Program-made: the position numbers and the translations under genes
The notes under the pieces: generated by a model
Seen by the model: the letters and a program-made list of their open reading frames with translations, nothing else
What the model was told of the DNA's origin: nothing
Databases searched by the model: none
NCBI RefSeq assembly: GCF_019693215.1
Contig: NZ_CP081183.1
Span: forward strand, 933,226 to 997,225
Direction of reading: 5' to 3'
DNA: 64,000 nucleotides
Origin: Salinarchaeum sp. IM2453
GTDB taxonomy: Archaea > Halobacteriota > Halobacteria > Halobacteriales > Salinarchaeaceae
In this document: positions 44,603 through 54,361 of the stretch, piece after piece
Layout of the letters: each line of letters begins with the position of its first letter
How positions within the stretch are numbered: the first letter of the stretch is position 1

Positions 44603-47600
44603 CTACATGAAATCAGCAATACCACTTTGTTTGCTTTTATCATTTTCAAAAATTCGGCTAATTGATCTGTCAAGAACTTCAAGTCGTTGCCGTGTGTATT
44701 CGCGAGTGCCGTATTCTTCTGCAATTTCGATTGCTGTTTCAAGATATTTATCCACTGACCCTTCATGAACGGTGAGATTAATATCGCCATCACACTTACG
44801 GCAAGTACCAGAGAGGGGTGCACGACGGTATTTGGTGCCGCAATCCAGACAACGAACTTCTTGTCGGGCAAATGCACGAAGATTTCCAAGCAAGTCTGGT
44901 AAAAAGTGGAATTCAATAATTCGCTCAGCAACATCAGTTTCATCGACCGATCGGAGTTTTCGCGACAGTTCAAGTTGAGCATCCATTTTGTCTTCCATCG
45001 ATTCGAGAGTCTTGTACGCTGAAAGACTTGGTCCAGCAGCAATATCAGAAGTCGGATGCGTATGATCAAATCCGGTGTATTCATGTTCAGTTCCGACGGT
45101 CTCTTCGGCAATTGTCATCATATCAGCAACATCCTCGGGATGAGCGAGTTCACGGGTAGCCTCAAAAAACTCACGTGGATACTGTGACATAATATCAACA
45201 TTGTGGGCCTCATCGTCAATCTCTGCAGGATCAATGCGGGATGACATAACAAGAGGAGCGTCCATTGAGCCACCGCGTTTGTCGGGAAGATATGTTTTGC
45301 TGAAGTTCAATAATCCATCAAGCAGGAGCATAACACAGTCTTCATCACCATCACAATTACGCCGTTTAGCAGCATGGAAGTACGGATGTGCATACCCACC
45401 GGCGACCTCAGTAATCCCGACAACTCGTCCCACAACAGCTGCGGAAGTGTGTGGGGCCATACCGAAGACTAATTCTCCAATAAGATCTTCTGAATTCTCA
45501 AGGTCGTAGTAAGAATCCATATCATAGTATGAGGTAAGTAGATCGTCAACAAAGTCAGCCGTTTTACGCATATGCTCTGCACCGCCTTCAGAAAGAATGA
45601 TATCTTGAACTTTGAGCTCAACCACCTGATCTGCGTGCTGGAGTGGGTCTCCGTGAATATCTTCCGTATATCCAAGTTGTCTGAACTGATTGACTGACGC
45701 ATTGACTTCTTCTGGTTTAACCGCAGTAACAGGGAGGTCAGTCATATCATATCGGACAGTACCATCTTTAAATGCGGAGACACCGTGTTTAGCACGAAGA
45801 ATTCCTTTTTCCAGAGGCTCCGGGGTCTTGACTTCTGAAGTGAGTCCCTTAACGCCCTTGAGAATGTCAAAATGGCTTTTTCTTTCCCCAATGTTTTCAA
45901 GCGCTTCTTGGAACTCATTGGCAAGGTCAATTGTTTGTGTTGCAACGGCCGTTCCTTCTGTTTCACAACGATCACAGTAAACGCGACCAGACTCATCGGG
46001 AGTCAACCCGCGCTCACACTCAGGACATGTGTAGTGTGGATCGATGTGTGTGCCACAAGAAGGACAGCAAGACTTGTGTGTCTCCACATCGCATTCATTA
46101 CAGCGTCGGATACCAACTTCGACTTCAATTTCACCAGGAGTATCTGAAAGAGAGGCTGCCTGTTTTGTAGCGGCCTCAAAATCACGCTGATTCCCGCCAG
46201 CCTCCCCGATCGGGAACAAGGTGTGAACAGCGGGGGAGAGTTCGCGTTCCTCAGATTTTTCTGGGCGACCCATACGATTTCCAACGCGGGTAGGGGCCCG
46301 TTCCTGAATACCAAAAGGAGCGACTTCGTTGATAGCTTTGACCGCATTATCCCATTCTCGAGCGGATGCAGATAATGACTGCCACGTTGGTTTTAGATCA
46401 GTTGTCAGACCAGCAGAGAGAACAAGTGGTCGCCACGTAGGTATAGTAATCGTCGCATCATGTTGTTGGTGTTCGACGACTAGGTTCTCAAGAGTCTGTT
46501 GAACAGCATCTGTTCGTTCAATCCGTAATACATCATCAACAACAGTTCCCTCACTCAGTGCTTTTGTAAGAGTCTCAAGATTATCGGTGGTGATGTCGTG
46601 CCATAGGTAGGTATATTTTGGATGAAGTGGTGCGTCGTATTGTTTTGCCCACGAGATTGCCTGTTCAGGCGAGGGGTGTGAAAGATTTATAGCTGGATCG
46701 TCTTGGAGTGCTTGAACATCCGTTTTTGTAGCTTTTAAATCTTGAATCCACCACTCAACAGTGTATGAAGCCGGGGCAAGTGGATGATTATTTTCAACAA
46801 ACTCACCATAATTGACAAGGTACTCACCTAGATCAAGAATTCTCTCAACGCCGTTTCGAATTTCAATTGCCTCTTCAGCACTGTTGACGCGTCGAACTTC
46901 ACCATTAGCTAAGCGAACAGTTGGGCCCTCGATTGAGTCTACCGGGACAATACCTGCTGCTTTTCCAGGCAACTCAGTTTTGATTTGTGTGCCTGGTGCG
47001 AGAAAGTCATCAACAAGATGCATTGTTGCTGGGTGAATGCCAGCAGTGGCATCACCAAGATTTCGAGTACGACCATATCTAAGACGAAATCCACCAGCTT
47101 TGCTTGGATGTCCGAATACAGGGCGGCCAGCAATTAGGTCCTGAAGATACTTTTTGTTTGGCTCGATACGTTTAGGCCCGGTCATGTCCGTAGAGTCAGA
47201 GTCATCAGACTCTGTATCGGATTCACTGTCATCAGACTCTGTATCTTCATCCTCGTCTTGTGAATTATCCTCACCAATAGTACCGTCAATAAGGTCTTGA
47301 AGCCAAGGCCACTCGACCTCATCAAGGTTACGAGTATAGCGCTGGATCTTCGGGGCCTTTAGGGCAATGCCTTCTGCAAGTACAAGGCACATCCCGCCTC
47401 GAGGAGCATTCGTGTCAATACGTTCGAGATCGCGATATCCAGATACTTCCTCATCACCGGTTGCCTCCCCATCAAGCATGATAGGACAGTTTTCGACAAT
47501 AAATTTCGTTTCCTTATCTTTCGGGGAGTACTGTAATCCAGATTCAGAATCATATAGGCCAACCTCCTCAGCGTATCGTCCGATTTCATCATCGCGTGGT

Positions 47601-48112
47601 TTGAATTCATCTATCCCAAGTAATGATCGAGCATAGTCGGCAACAAGGACAGATAGCGCTTGAGCTGTTCCTCCAGCTGATCGGATTGGCCCAGCGTAGT
47701 AGACGGAGACATATTCCGTACCATCGTCGTTAGTATTGACCTCAACGCGGTCAATACCCTCAATGGGAGCGGCAACGACTCCTTCGGTCAGTAATGCTAC
47801 GGCTGTCCGAACGGCACCTTCAACTTTTCCGCTTTTACTTTCATAATTACCAACCTCGCCGGAAACAAAACCACCAACAAGTTCAAGCGCAGCTTCCTCA
47901 CGGCTCATCTCTCCTTCAAGTTCACGAACCCGTGTAGCGACCCCATCAATGCCAAGGATATTTTCAACACGGTCAGCCATATCTCGGGCAGTTGGGATTT
48001 CAATGTCAGGGCTAGGATCGTTGCCGCGCTGTCGGGCCTGTCGGGCAATCTCGGATGCTCGTTCAAGTTCCGCCTCAAGCCGGGTAAAGTATTGCTCGTC
48101 CTCAGGACGCAT
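44603..48112 (-). CDS. polC: DNA polymerase II (PolD) large subunit DP2
   Basis: Catalytic subunit of the archaeal replicative polymerase D, 1169 residues without an intein. The active-site aspartates are in KRRNCDGDEDCVML, followed by TYLPDKRGGSMDAPLV. Two zinc regions are visible: CNECDVETHKSCCPSCG with CPECERG and CDRCE near residue 670, and CLDCGTKYRR with CRKCDG near the C-terminus. Near residues 275-300 there is an acidic tandem stretch of Glu-Ser-Asp-Asp units. It is followed at its 5' side by the PPC-domain gene with 18 bases between. The small subunit DP1 is not in this window. Confidence 0.96.
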   Translation of the reverse strand: MRPEDEQYFTRLEAELERASEIARQARQRGNDPSPDIEIPTARDMADRVENILGIDGVATRVRELEGEMSREEAALELVGGFVSGEVGNYESKSGKVEGAVRTAVALLTEGVVAAPIEGIDRVEVNTNDDGTEYVSVYYAGPIRSAGGTAQALSVLVADYARSLLGIDEFKPRDDEIGRYAEEVGLYDSESGLQYSPKDKETKFIVENCPIMLDGEATGDEEVSGYRDLERIDTNAPRGGMCLVLAEGIALKAPKIQRYTRNLDEVEWPWLQDLIDGTIGEDNSQDEDEDTESDDSESDTESDDSDSTDMTGPKRIEPNKKYLQDLIAGRPVFGHPSKAGGFRLRYGRTRNLGDATAGIHPATMHLVDDFLAPGTQIKTELPGKAAGIVPVDSIEGPTVRLANGEVRRVNSAEEAIEIRNGVERILDLGEYLVNYGEFVENNHPLAPASYTVEWWIQDLKATKTDVQALQDDPAINLSHPSPEQAISWAKQYDAPLHPKYTYLWHDITTDNLETLTKALSEGTVVDDVLRIERTDAVQQTLENLVVEHQQHDATITIPTWRPLVLSAGLTTDLKPTWQSLSASAREWDNAVKAINEVAPFGIQERAPTRVGNRMGRPEKSEERELSPAVHTLFPIGEAGGNQRDFEAATKQAASLSDTPGEIEVEVGIRRCNECDVETHKSCCPSCGTHIDPHYTCPECERGLTPDESGRVYCDRCETEGTAVATQTIDLANEFQEALENIGERKSHFDILKGVKGLTSEVKTPEPLEKGILRAKHGVSAFKDGTVRYDMTDLPVTAVKPEEVNASVNQFRQLGYTEDIHGDPLQHADQVVELKVQDIILSEGGAEHMRKTADFVDDLLTSYYDMDSYYDLENSEDLIGELVFGMAPHTSAAVVGRVVGITEVAGGYAHPYFHAAKRRNCDGDEDCVMLLLDGLLNFSKTYLPDKRGGSMDAPLVMSSRIDPAEIDDEAHNVDIMSQYPREFFEATRELAHPEDVADMMTIAEETVGTEHEYTGFDHTHPTSDIAAGPSLSAYKTLESMEDKMDAQLELSRKLRSVDETDVAERIIEFHFLPDLLGNLRAFARQEVRCLDCGTKYRRAPLSGTCRKCDGDINLTVHEGSVDKYLETAIEIAEEYGTREYTRQRLEVLDRSISRIFENDKSKQSGIADFM

Positions 48113-48130
48113 CGTTATAAATCGGCTCCA

Positions 48131-48550
48131 TTATAACCAGAGATCAAGTTCAGTAACGTCATCGAATTCTCGATTAAGTTCAGTATCAAAGACACGAAGA
48201 TACAATTCACCTGCAAAGGTAGTACCAGCGTTAAGATGGCCTGCAACGGTTGATCCATCTTCGCGAGACAATACCGCATGAGTATGCGCGAATCGATCAC
48301 CATCAAGCCAAGAGATATTGCCAGTACAAGATGCAACTTCAAGCGGTTCATCGAATTCTACAGGGTAGTACTCTTTATCATCCTGATCATAGAACCAGAG
48401 TTCGGCATCCTGAACTGCACCCATTGCCATGAACCAAGCGGCATCAGCATCGACCTCACCGGCAAATGACTCGATCTGCTGACGCCAGTCTTCTCCTGTT
48501 TCGAATCGACCAAGATATTCAGCCGTGGTGGTAACTTCCCGATAGTCCAT
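48131..48550 (-). CDS. PPC/DUF296 domain DNA-binding-like protein
   Basis: 139-residue PPC domain protein. The DGDRFAHTHAVLSREDGSTV segment supplies the histidines common to the domain's metal or trimer centre, then GHLNAGTTFAGELYLRVF. In plants PPC domains are attached to AT-hooks; stand-alone archaeal proteins are often trimers of unknown role. The start is at the ATG ending at 48550, five codons inside the longest frame, where the regular sequence begins. Located 18 bases upstream of polC, likely the same transcript. Confidence 0.87.
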   Translation of the reverse strand: MDYREVTTTAEYLGRFETGEDWRQQIESFAGEVDADAAWFMAMGAVQDAELWFYDQDDKEYYPVEFDEPLEVASCTGNISWLDGDRFAHTHAVLSREDGSTVAGHLNAGTTFAGELYLRVFDTELNREFDDVTELDLWL

Positions 48551-48685
48551 AGACCATGTTTGCACTGACGGGCCCTTAACTCTTACAAGACATAAAATTA
48601 GTTGTGGATATAGTAGTATATCTTTATTTTGACATATTCAAGCGAGTGGTGAAAACAGAAATTTATCGTAATTCAGAAAGATCTG

Positions 48686-48850
48686 TTACCGCCAAGATGA
48701 TAGGTCAGGGGCATCCCCTGCATCCATTGAAAGCCAGGCACCATCTTCTGTGATATCAGCGATTACATACTCCTGATCTCGACCATCGCCATCAACTGAG
48801 CTAACGATGCGTGAGTCGCCGTTATCTTCGGGATTTGGTGCCACGGCCAT
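48686..48850 (-). CDS. Small haloarchaeal protein (DUF7556-like)
   Basis: 54-residue acidic protein starting MAVAPNPEDNGDSRIV with the core YVIADITEDGAWLSMDAG and ending DLSSWR. The core matches my memory of a small haloarchaeal family. Function unknown. The frame starts at the ATG ending at 48850. It is separated by about 135 bases from the PPC gene and by about 130 from taw2, in which no other gene is seen. Confidence 0.7.
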   Translation of the reverse strand: MAVAPNPEDNGDSRIVSSVDGDGRDQEYVIADITEDGAWLSMDAGDAPDLSSWR

Positions 48851-48978
48851 GTTAATCGGTAACGAACACCGACATATAAGTCCGTCGGATTTGATCCGAG
48901 GAAAACAGAATAGATAGATACAAGAGGGCGATCAAATCTGAAAATTTTATACAAAGTAATCTAACGCGAAACAAATTA

Positions 48979-50064
48979 TCAAAAAACGCGAGTATCAATT
49001 ACAACGTGATAAATTCCTTCAGCATACGATTTAATCCGATGCTGGCCTTCTATTGAGATATCACGATCAACTGAACTTGCTGCTTCTGTTAGAGTACTGG
49101 CTGGCTGGGACCAAAGGTTCGCATCTGGTACGAGAGCATGATAGTGGACAACGCCGTTATATTGGACCGTCTGAAGAGCAGTCTGTAAGTACTCAGAAGA
49201 GTCATAATGACCCATAACAACACGATCCACGGCATTGGGTTCTAAATTCCTGCAGTTTGTGCGATAGGGCGTGACTCGGTCATCAACGTTATTCAAGGAA
49301 AGATTCGTGCGAAGATATTCAAAGGAAGTCGGATTAATCTCGGCAGCGGTGACAGATGCACCAGCAACAGCTATTGGGAGAGTAAAGTAGCCAATACCAG
49401 CAAACATATCAAAGACGTGTTCATCGGGGGAAATACCGTCAAGTGAGCGAAGATCATCTGGAATGTCCGAAACAGTTGTTGCCGGGCGATCCTGGGTAGT
49501 TGATTCTGCAATAAGAGCAGCCATGCGGGCGCGCTCACGCTTGTTGCCAGGAGAAAACATAACCTTAGAGAGGTCAAGTTTGTATTTGACTCCGTGCTCT
49601 TCATGGATTGTTTCTGTGTTACCAGTTCCAGCGATGACACGATGGTCAGGGATTCGGCGCTGTCCACTGATTTCGTGGCGATTTAACACTGTCTCTGCGT
49701 GTCCGTGAAGTTCAAGAAGAGCGTCACCAAGTTCAGATTCGTCAGGACAGTCGTCTGGGACAGAAACCAATATGACAGATCCAATGACAGCCCAGGAAGA
49801 AGGCGCACAATTAATATCCTGTTCAGACCATCCGCGGTCTCGAAGGAGTATATCTAATGTCTTGGGTCTATGTTCAGGATATTTCTGTTGAATGACGCGG
49901 ATAATATCTACATCTGGGGGTTCCGTGATAGGAATCGCTAGTGTGCCGTCCGAATGCTCAATAATGCGTCGAGAATCATCATATACGCCTTCAGAGCGAA
50001 GAGTGGAAAGAACTTCTTCCCCGCGTGGTTTTCGGACAATAGCTGCTAAGCGGTTGTCAGTCAT
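48979..50064 (-). CDS. taw2: tRNA wyosine synthesis methyltransferase-fold enzyme (Taw2/Trm5 group)
   Basis: 361 residues. SAM-fold enzyme of the Trm5/TYW2 group acting on G37 of tRNA-Phe. The SAM loop is VFDMFAGIGYFTLPIAVAG, and DRVVMGHYDSSEYLQTAL stands where Trm5 has a NxPxxA-type motif; the Gly-Tyr variation favours Taw2, which transfers aminocarboxypropyl from SAM to imG-14-type wyosine, over Trm5. MFSPGNKRERARMA is the substrate motif that precedes the SAM domain. It overlaps the end of nmd3 by 8 bases, so they form a unit. Calling it Taw2 rather than Trm5 is moderately sure. Confidence 0.82.
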   Translation of the reverse strand: MTDNRLAAIVRKPRGEEVLSTLRSEGVYDDSRRIIEHSDGTLAIPITEPPDVDIIRVIQQKYPEHRPKTLDILLRDRGWSEQDINCAPSSWAVIGSVILVSVPDDCPDESELGDALLELHGHAETVLNRHEISGQRRIPDHRVIAGTGNTETIHEEHGVKYKLDLSKVMFSPGNKRERARMAALIAESTTQDRPATTVSDIPDDLRSLDGISPDEHVFDMFAGIGYFTLPIAVAGASVTAAEINPTSFEYLRTNLSLNNVDDRVTPYRTNCRNLEPNAVDRVVMGHYDSSEYLQTALQTVQYNGVVHYHALVPDANLWSQPASTLTEAASSVDRDISIEGQHRIKSYAEGIYHVVIDTRVF

Positions 50065-51160
50065 GATCTGATGGGAGAATATGAAGACCAGCACGACTCT
50101 TTAAAACCGTCGTCATTTCAGAAGAAGAGTCAAAATATGTAGGACGGGCAATCGTCTTCGACTCATATGTATCAGGATCTAACACCTGAACAGCGTGTTC
50201 GTCCTCGACATTTACAACTGTTGTCTCCTCACCGTCGCTAACGGATCCAAGGTACTGGGCTTCCGGGAAATCATCAATGTCATATTCGGTCTCATATGCT
50301 TCGCCTGTCGTTATATACCGTCCTTTGAGATTACCTTTGACACTGTCAACAAGAATTGGATCATCGAGGTCTTCAATGGTAATTATATCACCCGGTTTGT
50401 ATGGCGGTAGACGAACAGCATACGTAACCCGATAAACCTCATTTCCGTCCGCATCCTCAGTGACAAGAGTTTCTGAGGCTGAGACTGCTCCGCCGAAACG
50501 ATTGACAATTTTGTCTGCAATTTTGCGACCGATTTTAGTTGTAGAGACCTTCATGTCGAGACCGCCAGCAACTTCTCCAGTTTCGGTGATAAACGCGTTT
50601 CGGTCGCCGGTTTCTTCCATTGAGGAGACAACATCTTCAGCAATTTCTCGAGCAGCCTGTTGTTCTTCATCAGTTGGTTCTCGATCAACCGCTCGAACTT
50701 GGACAACGCTTGCATAGTAATCACCAGCAATACGGCCACATCGCGTACATGTCTCTGCGGCTAACGTCACTGGTACAACCACGGTTTCTTCAACAGGAGT
50801 TTCTCGAACCGCTCCTGAAAAGTGACAATGCATCCGTATCGTACTATTGTCAACCTGCTCTGGTTCCACACGCCATGTAATTGAATCAGCATCAACGTGT
50901 ACTCCAAGCGATTGCCGAACAGCTTCAACGGCAATATCGGTGTAATCCTGTGCACCGATATCAACCCATCTGTTGCCTTGATGTACAGCTCCGCATTGTG
51001 TACAGTGTCGGACGGTAATTCGATCGGGCGCATCAACAAGTTCGAAATTCTCAAAATAACAAGCGTCACATAGAGACGGATCTCCACGCTCCGCACGAGT
51101 AGACCGTGCAGTTTCAATTGAATCGCCGCATCGAGGACAGATTTCGTGTTTATTAGTCAT
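50057..51160 (-). CDS. nmd3: NMD3-related protein
   Basis: 367 residues. Archaeal homologue of the eukaryotic 60S subunit export adaptor NMD3; in archaea it probably acts in 50S maturation or aIF6 release. Four zinc-type clusters: CPRCGDSIE with CDACYF, CTQCGAVH and CTRCGRIA. C-terminal part has beta domains resembling the eIF5A-like and SH3 parts. The start is the ATG ending at 51160 after MTNKHEICPRC; six further upstream codons are unsupported. aIF6 is encoded 9 kb away in this window. Confidence 0.9.
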   Translation of the reverse strand: MTNKHEICPRCGDSIETARSTRAERGDPSLCDACYFENFELVDAPDRITVRHCTQCGAVHQGNRWVDIGAQDYTDIAVEAVRQSLGVHVDADSITWRVEPEQVDNSTIRMHCHFSGAVRETPVEETVVVPVTLAAETCTRCGRIAGDYYASVVQVRAVDREPTDEEQQAAREIAEDVVSSMEETGDRNAFITETGEVAGGLDMKVSTTKIGRKIADKIVNRFGGAVSASETLVTEDADGNEVYRVTYAVRLPPYKPGDIITIEDLDDPILVDSVKGNLKGRYITTGEAYETEYDIDDFPEAQYLGSVSDGEETTVVNVEDEHAVQVLDPDTYESKTIARPTYFDSSSEMTTVLKSRAGLHILPSDHD

Positions 51161-51329
51161 AATTAGCAGATAAGCCACCGTAGGATAACACGGAAGTGCA
51201 AATAACTTGGTTCAAGACTTTGGCATCCGCAAGTATAGGTGTTTCTTGTTAGATGGGATCAGCACAGAATCACGACAACTGGTCAATGAAGTCGATTCAA
51301 AACTATCATGAAATTATTCGATAATCGTC

Positions 51330-51338
51330 TTTATTAAT
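51330..51338 (+). promoter_or_regulatory. TATA box of htpX
   Basis: TTTATTAAT lies 25-33 bases before the htpX ATG, the distance expected for an archaeal promoter giving a leaderless transcript. Nothing resembling a Shine-Dalgarno sequence precedes the start. Confidence 0.6.
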
Positions 51339-51362
51339 CCTCAGACCGTATATAAGAGTACG

Positions 51363-52226
51363 ATGAACTGGCAGAATGATTGGGGTCTTCGCGGTCGAAT
51401 GATGGTCACTGCCGGGCTACTTGCAATCCTGTATATTGCGTTTGCAGTCGTCCTGATTGAGGTTCTCGGCGCAGGGATCCCAGTCGCACTGATGTTTGTC
51501 GGAGGGTTTTCGCTTGTTCAGTACTACCTCAGCGATAAACTGGCTCTCCGTAGCATGGGTGCAAAAAGAGTAGATGAATCGGAATATCCGGAGTTACATC
51601 AGCAGATTTCCCGCCTTTCACAGCAAGCTGATCTTCCAAAACCTGATGTCGCAGTTGCTGAGTCAGAAGTTCCAAATGCATTTGCAACTGGACGTAACCA
51701 GAATAACGCAGTTGTCTGTGTGACGACTGGATTGCTACGTACGCTGGATGACGACGAACTCGAAGGCGTTCTTGCCCACGAGCTAGCTCACATCAAAAAC
51801 CGTGATGTGATGATTATGACGATTGCGTCGTTCCTCTCAACGATTGCATTTATGGTGGTGCGCTATGGGGCGCTCTTCGGTAATCAGAACCGACAGGGTG
51901 GAATTATAGTCGCTATTGGAGCATCATTCATTGTCTGGATTCTGAGCTTCATCCTTATCCGGGCACTGTCGCGATATAGAGAGTATGCCGCTGATCGGGG
52001 GGCAGCTCAGATCACAGGAAACCCAGGTGCTCTGGCTTCAGCGTTGATGTCGATTTCCGGGAAAATGGATCGAGTACCGAAGAAAGATTTACGAGAGCAA
52101 TCGGAGATGAATGCGTTTTTCATCATTCCAATCTCAAAGGGGTTCATCGGGAAATTGTTCAAAACCCACCCATCGACAGAGAAACGAATCAGTCGGCTAC
52201 AGGAGATGCAGGCCGAAATGGCGTAG
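51363..52226 (+). CDS. htpX: Membrane zinc metalloprotease HtpX
   Basis: 287-residue M48 family protease that removes damaged membrane proteins. Transmembrane segments at about 14-32, 38-54, 151-170 and 181-200. The catalytic motif HELAH is at 139-143 and the third ligand glutamate lies in REYAADRGA. The first residues MNWQNDWGLRGRMM are typical of haloarchaea. It pairs with pspAB 215 bases downstream, a pairing seen in haloarchaea and linked to membrane stress. Confidence 0.95.
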   Translation: MNWQNDWGLRGRMMVTAGLLAILYIAFAVVLIEVLGAGIPVALMFVGGFSLVQYYLSDKLALRSMGAKRVDESEYPELHQQISRLSQQADLPKPDVAVAESEVPNAFATGRNQNNAVVCVTTGLLRTLDDDELEGVLAHELAHIKNRDVMIMTIASFLSTIAFMVVRYGALFGNQNRQGGIIVAIGASFIVWILSFILIRALSRYREYAADRGAAQITGNPGALASALMSISGKMDRVPKKDLREQSEMNAFFIIPISKGFIGKLFKTHPSTEKRISRLQEMQAEMA

Positions 52227-52300
52227 TTGCCCGTTGAGCTAATTTTTATTCAGAATGATTGATACAAGAGTAGAGCTGGAGGTTACTATACCCATTTCTA

Positions 52301-52325
52301 GTTAGGTTGACTGCTCTAGCCTAAC
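52301..52325 (+). terminator. Hairpin downstream of htpX
   Basis: GTTAGG and CCTAAC (52301-52306 and 52320-52325) pair across a 13-base loop and are followed by ATTTTTATG, so this may end the htpX transcript before pspAB. Confidence 0.4.
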
Positions 52326-52412
52326 AATTTTTATGTATGCCAATCGCGGTTGATTGATTGGTATAGATCGGGGGACAGGTGAGTGACAACACAAGCAGAA
52401 GAGACTGGTACA

Positions 52413-52418
52413 TATAAA
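52413..52418 (+). promoter_or_regulatory. TATA box of pspAB
   Basis: TATAAA lies 23-28 bases before the pspAB ATG, consistent with a leaderless mRNA, so pspAB need not depend on htpX transcription. Confidence 0.6.
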
Positions 52419-52440
52419 CACGGAGAATGGAATACAAATA

Positions 52441-53016
52441 ATGGGATTATTTGATCGAGTCCGGTCGATATTTTCAGATGCAGATGAGCGACAGGGTTCT
52501 GATCCCGAGGATTTGCTTGACATAAGCTCAGCAGCGTTTACGATGAAAGACATTGGATATGAACTTATACCGAAAGCGGCGCTGTGTTTTCATGCACCTG
52601 ACGGGTTTGAGACGACACTTGATGAGCTGCAGTCAATTGTTGATGCAACAGGAGAAGAAAAAACGGAGGTTCGAGAAGATAGCCACGGATTTCGATGGCT
52701 AATTGTAGAAGACACTGCAGCCGAAGGGTTAGCAACGGCATTACAGTTTAGTGCAGAGACATTTCTGACAAAAGGAGCGGAAGACGAGCTTCTTGCCGCA
52801 GTATTCGGGTTTGAAAAAGATCACTCGGCATATTTGATCTACTCGTTTGAGCGGGGTCGATTTTATCCATTCGTCCCAGAAGGGACGGAAGATCGTGATA
52901 TGCAAACAGAGTTTAAGATACAAGGTGTCCTTAGGGAGGAAATACCAATTGAAGATGATGAGTCAGAGTGGTATCCGTTGTGGCCAGACCGTCCCGGAAA
53001 GCACCCATGGGAGTGA
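52441..53016 (+). CDS. pspAB: PspA-associated protein PspAB
   Basis: 191-residue acidic soluble protein of the PspAB family, which neighbours PspA or HtpX genes in archaea and actinobacteria and is presumed to help the membrane stress response. Features are MGLFDRVRSIFSDADER at the start, the segment RWLIVEDTAAEGLATALQF, and a C-terminal WYPLWPDRPGKHPWE. No membrane segments. PspA itself is not in the window. Confidence 0.88.
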   Translation: MGLFDRVRSIFSDADERQGSDPEDLLDISSAAFTMKDIGYELIPKAALCFHAPDGFETTLDELQSIVDATGEEKTEVREDSHGFRWLIVEDTAAEGLATALQFSAETFLTKGAEDELLAAVFGFEKDHSAYLIYSFERGRFYPFVPEGTEDRDMQTEFKIQGVLREEIPIEDDESEWYPLWPDRPGKHPWE

Positions 53017-53036
53017 TTATAGTAATCTACCTCAGT

Positions 53037-53200
53037 CTACTCACGCACCGCTGACGCGAATCGTTCCTTGAGGCAGGGGCACTCTAATTCCTCGACACAC
53101 TTTTTCGCAGACTGTTGGCTGATGCCCCCATCTGCACAAGGAGCGCAGTCTCCACAGGCGTGAATTTGGACATGCTCCGATCTATGCAGTGGTGACGGAA
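53037..53200 (-). pseudogene. tnpB C-terminal remnant
   Basis: On the minus strand a frame of over 50 codons ends at TAG (53037-53039). It reads HVQIHACGDCAPCADGG, then QQSAKKCVEELECPCLKER, which recalls the C-terminal tail region of haloarchaeal TnpB proteins. No start codon or catalytic domains are present, so this is a leftover fragment. The 309-base gap between pspAB and radA contains this and an AT-rich promoter near 53257-53270. Confidence 0.4.
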
Positions 53201-53325
53201 AAAGAAGTCTGATCGGGGGGATGAACCCACTTCAAGCCAGACTCATGAGAAAAATATGTATATTTATTTTACTTTCACTATCCTGTTAACGGGGGTTTAT
53301 GTGCCGAGAGAATACAGTTACAAAC

Positions 53326-54357
53326 ATGGCAGGAGATGATCTTGAAGAACTTCCCGGTGTTGGCCCAGCAACTGCAGAGAAGCTACACGACGCCGGATTT
53401 GATTCGTATCAAGGTATCGCAGTAGCGAGCCCAGGTGAACTTTCAAATACAGCAGACATTGGTGAATCGACTGCATCCGATATTATTCAGGCGGCACGAC
53501 AGGAAGCAGACATTGGTGGATTCGAGACGGGATCAGCAGTGCTTGAACGACGAGAAAAGATTGGTAAATTAAGCTGGATGATTGACGAAGTAGATGAACT
53601 ACTTGGAGGAGGAGTTGAAACACAGTCGATCACAGAGATATATGGAGAGTTCGGGTCAGGAAAGTCGCAGGTTACACATCAGCTGTGTGTAAATGTGCAA
53701 GTCCCACCAGAACACGGCGGTCTCGGTGGATCTGCGATCTTTGTTGATAGTGAGGATACGTTCCGCCCAGAACGAATTGATGACATGGTTCGGGGGCTGT
53801 CAGATGACGCAATTAATGCAATGCTCGAAAACCGGGAAATCGAAGGGACAGCAAATGATAGTGCTGCCCTTGACGAGTTGATTGAAGACGTATTGGATAA
53901 GATACACGTCGCCAAGGCATTCAATTCAAACCACCAGATTCTGCTTGCAGAAAAGGCTCAAGAGCTCGCCAGTGAAAGTCAAGAGGACGAATATCCTGTG
54001 CGGCTACTCTGTGTGGATTCACTGACAGCACATTTCCGAGCTGAATACGTTGGTCGGGGAGAACTCGCCGAGCGACAGCAGAAACTTAACAAGCACTTAC
54101 ATGACTTAGCACGTGTTGGCGATCTCAACAACACAGCTGTTGTAGTAACGAATCAAGTAGCTGCAAACCCAGATTCATTCTTTGGGGATCCAACAGAGCC
54201 AATTGGTGGGAATATTCTTGGACATACGTCCACATTCCGTATCTACTTGCGAAAGTCAAAAGGGAACAAGCGAATTGTTAGGTTAGTCGACGCACCAAAC
54301 CTTGCAGACGGAGAAGCCGTAATGCGCGTTGAAGATAGTGGACTGAAACCAGAGTAA
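53326..54357 (+). CDS. radA: DNA repair and recombination protein RadA
   Basis: Archaeal RecA/Rad51 family strand-exchange ATPase, 343 residues. An N-terminal helix-hairpin-helix domain ([17 protein letters not shown]) precedes the core with Walker [10 protein letters not shown] at 107-115 and Walker [13 protein letters not shown]. No intein. The start at 53326 agrees with the family ([13 protein letters not shown]); an ATG at 53299 would add nine residues and is nearer the TATA-like TATATTTATTTT at 53259-53270, so the transcript could be leaderless from there. It is convergent with hisH with a 4-base gap. Confidence 0.96.
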   Translation: MAGDDLEELPGVGPATAEKLHDAGFDSYQGIAVASPGELSNTADIGESTASDIIQAARQEADIGGFETGSAVLERREKIGKLSWMIDEVDELLGGGVETQSITEIYGEFGSGKSQVTHQLCVNVQVPPEHGGLGGSAIFVDSEDTFRPERIDDMVRGLSDDAINAMLENREIEGTANDSAALDELIEDVLDKIHVAKAFNSNHQILLAEKAQELASESQEDEYPVRLLCVDSLTAHFRAEYVGRGELAERQQKLNKHLHDLARVGDLNNTAVVVTNQVAANPDSFFGDPTEPIGGNILGHTSTFRIYLRKSKGNKRIVRLVDAPNLADGEAVMRVEDSGLKPE

Positions 54358-54361
54358 GCAG

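Noticed and set aside
44603-48112. Possible intein in the PolD large subunit
   Set aside because: Length is that of an intein-free DP2, the catalytic and zinc regions are continuous, and no intein end motifs (such as HN followed by C/S/T) are seen at the active-site positions.
53326-54357. Possible intein in RadA
   Set aside because: Core motifs are continuous and the length is 343 residues, as for plain RadA.
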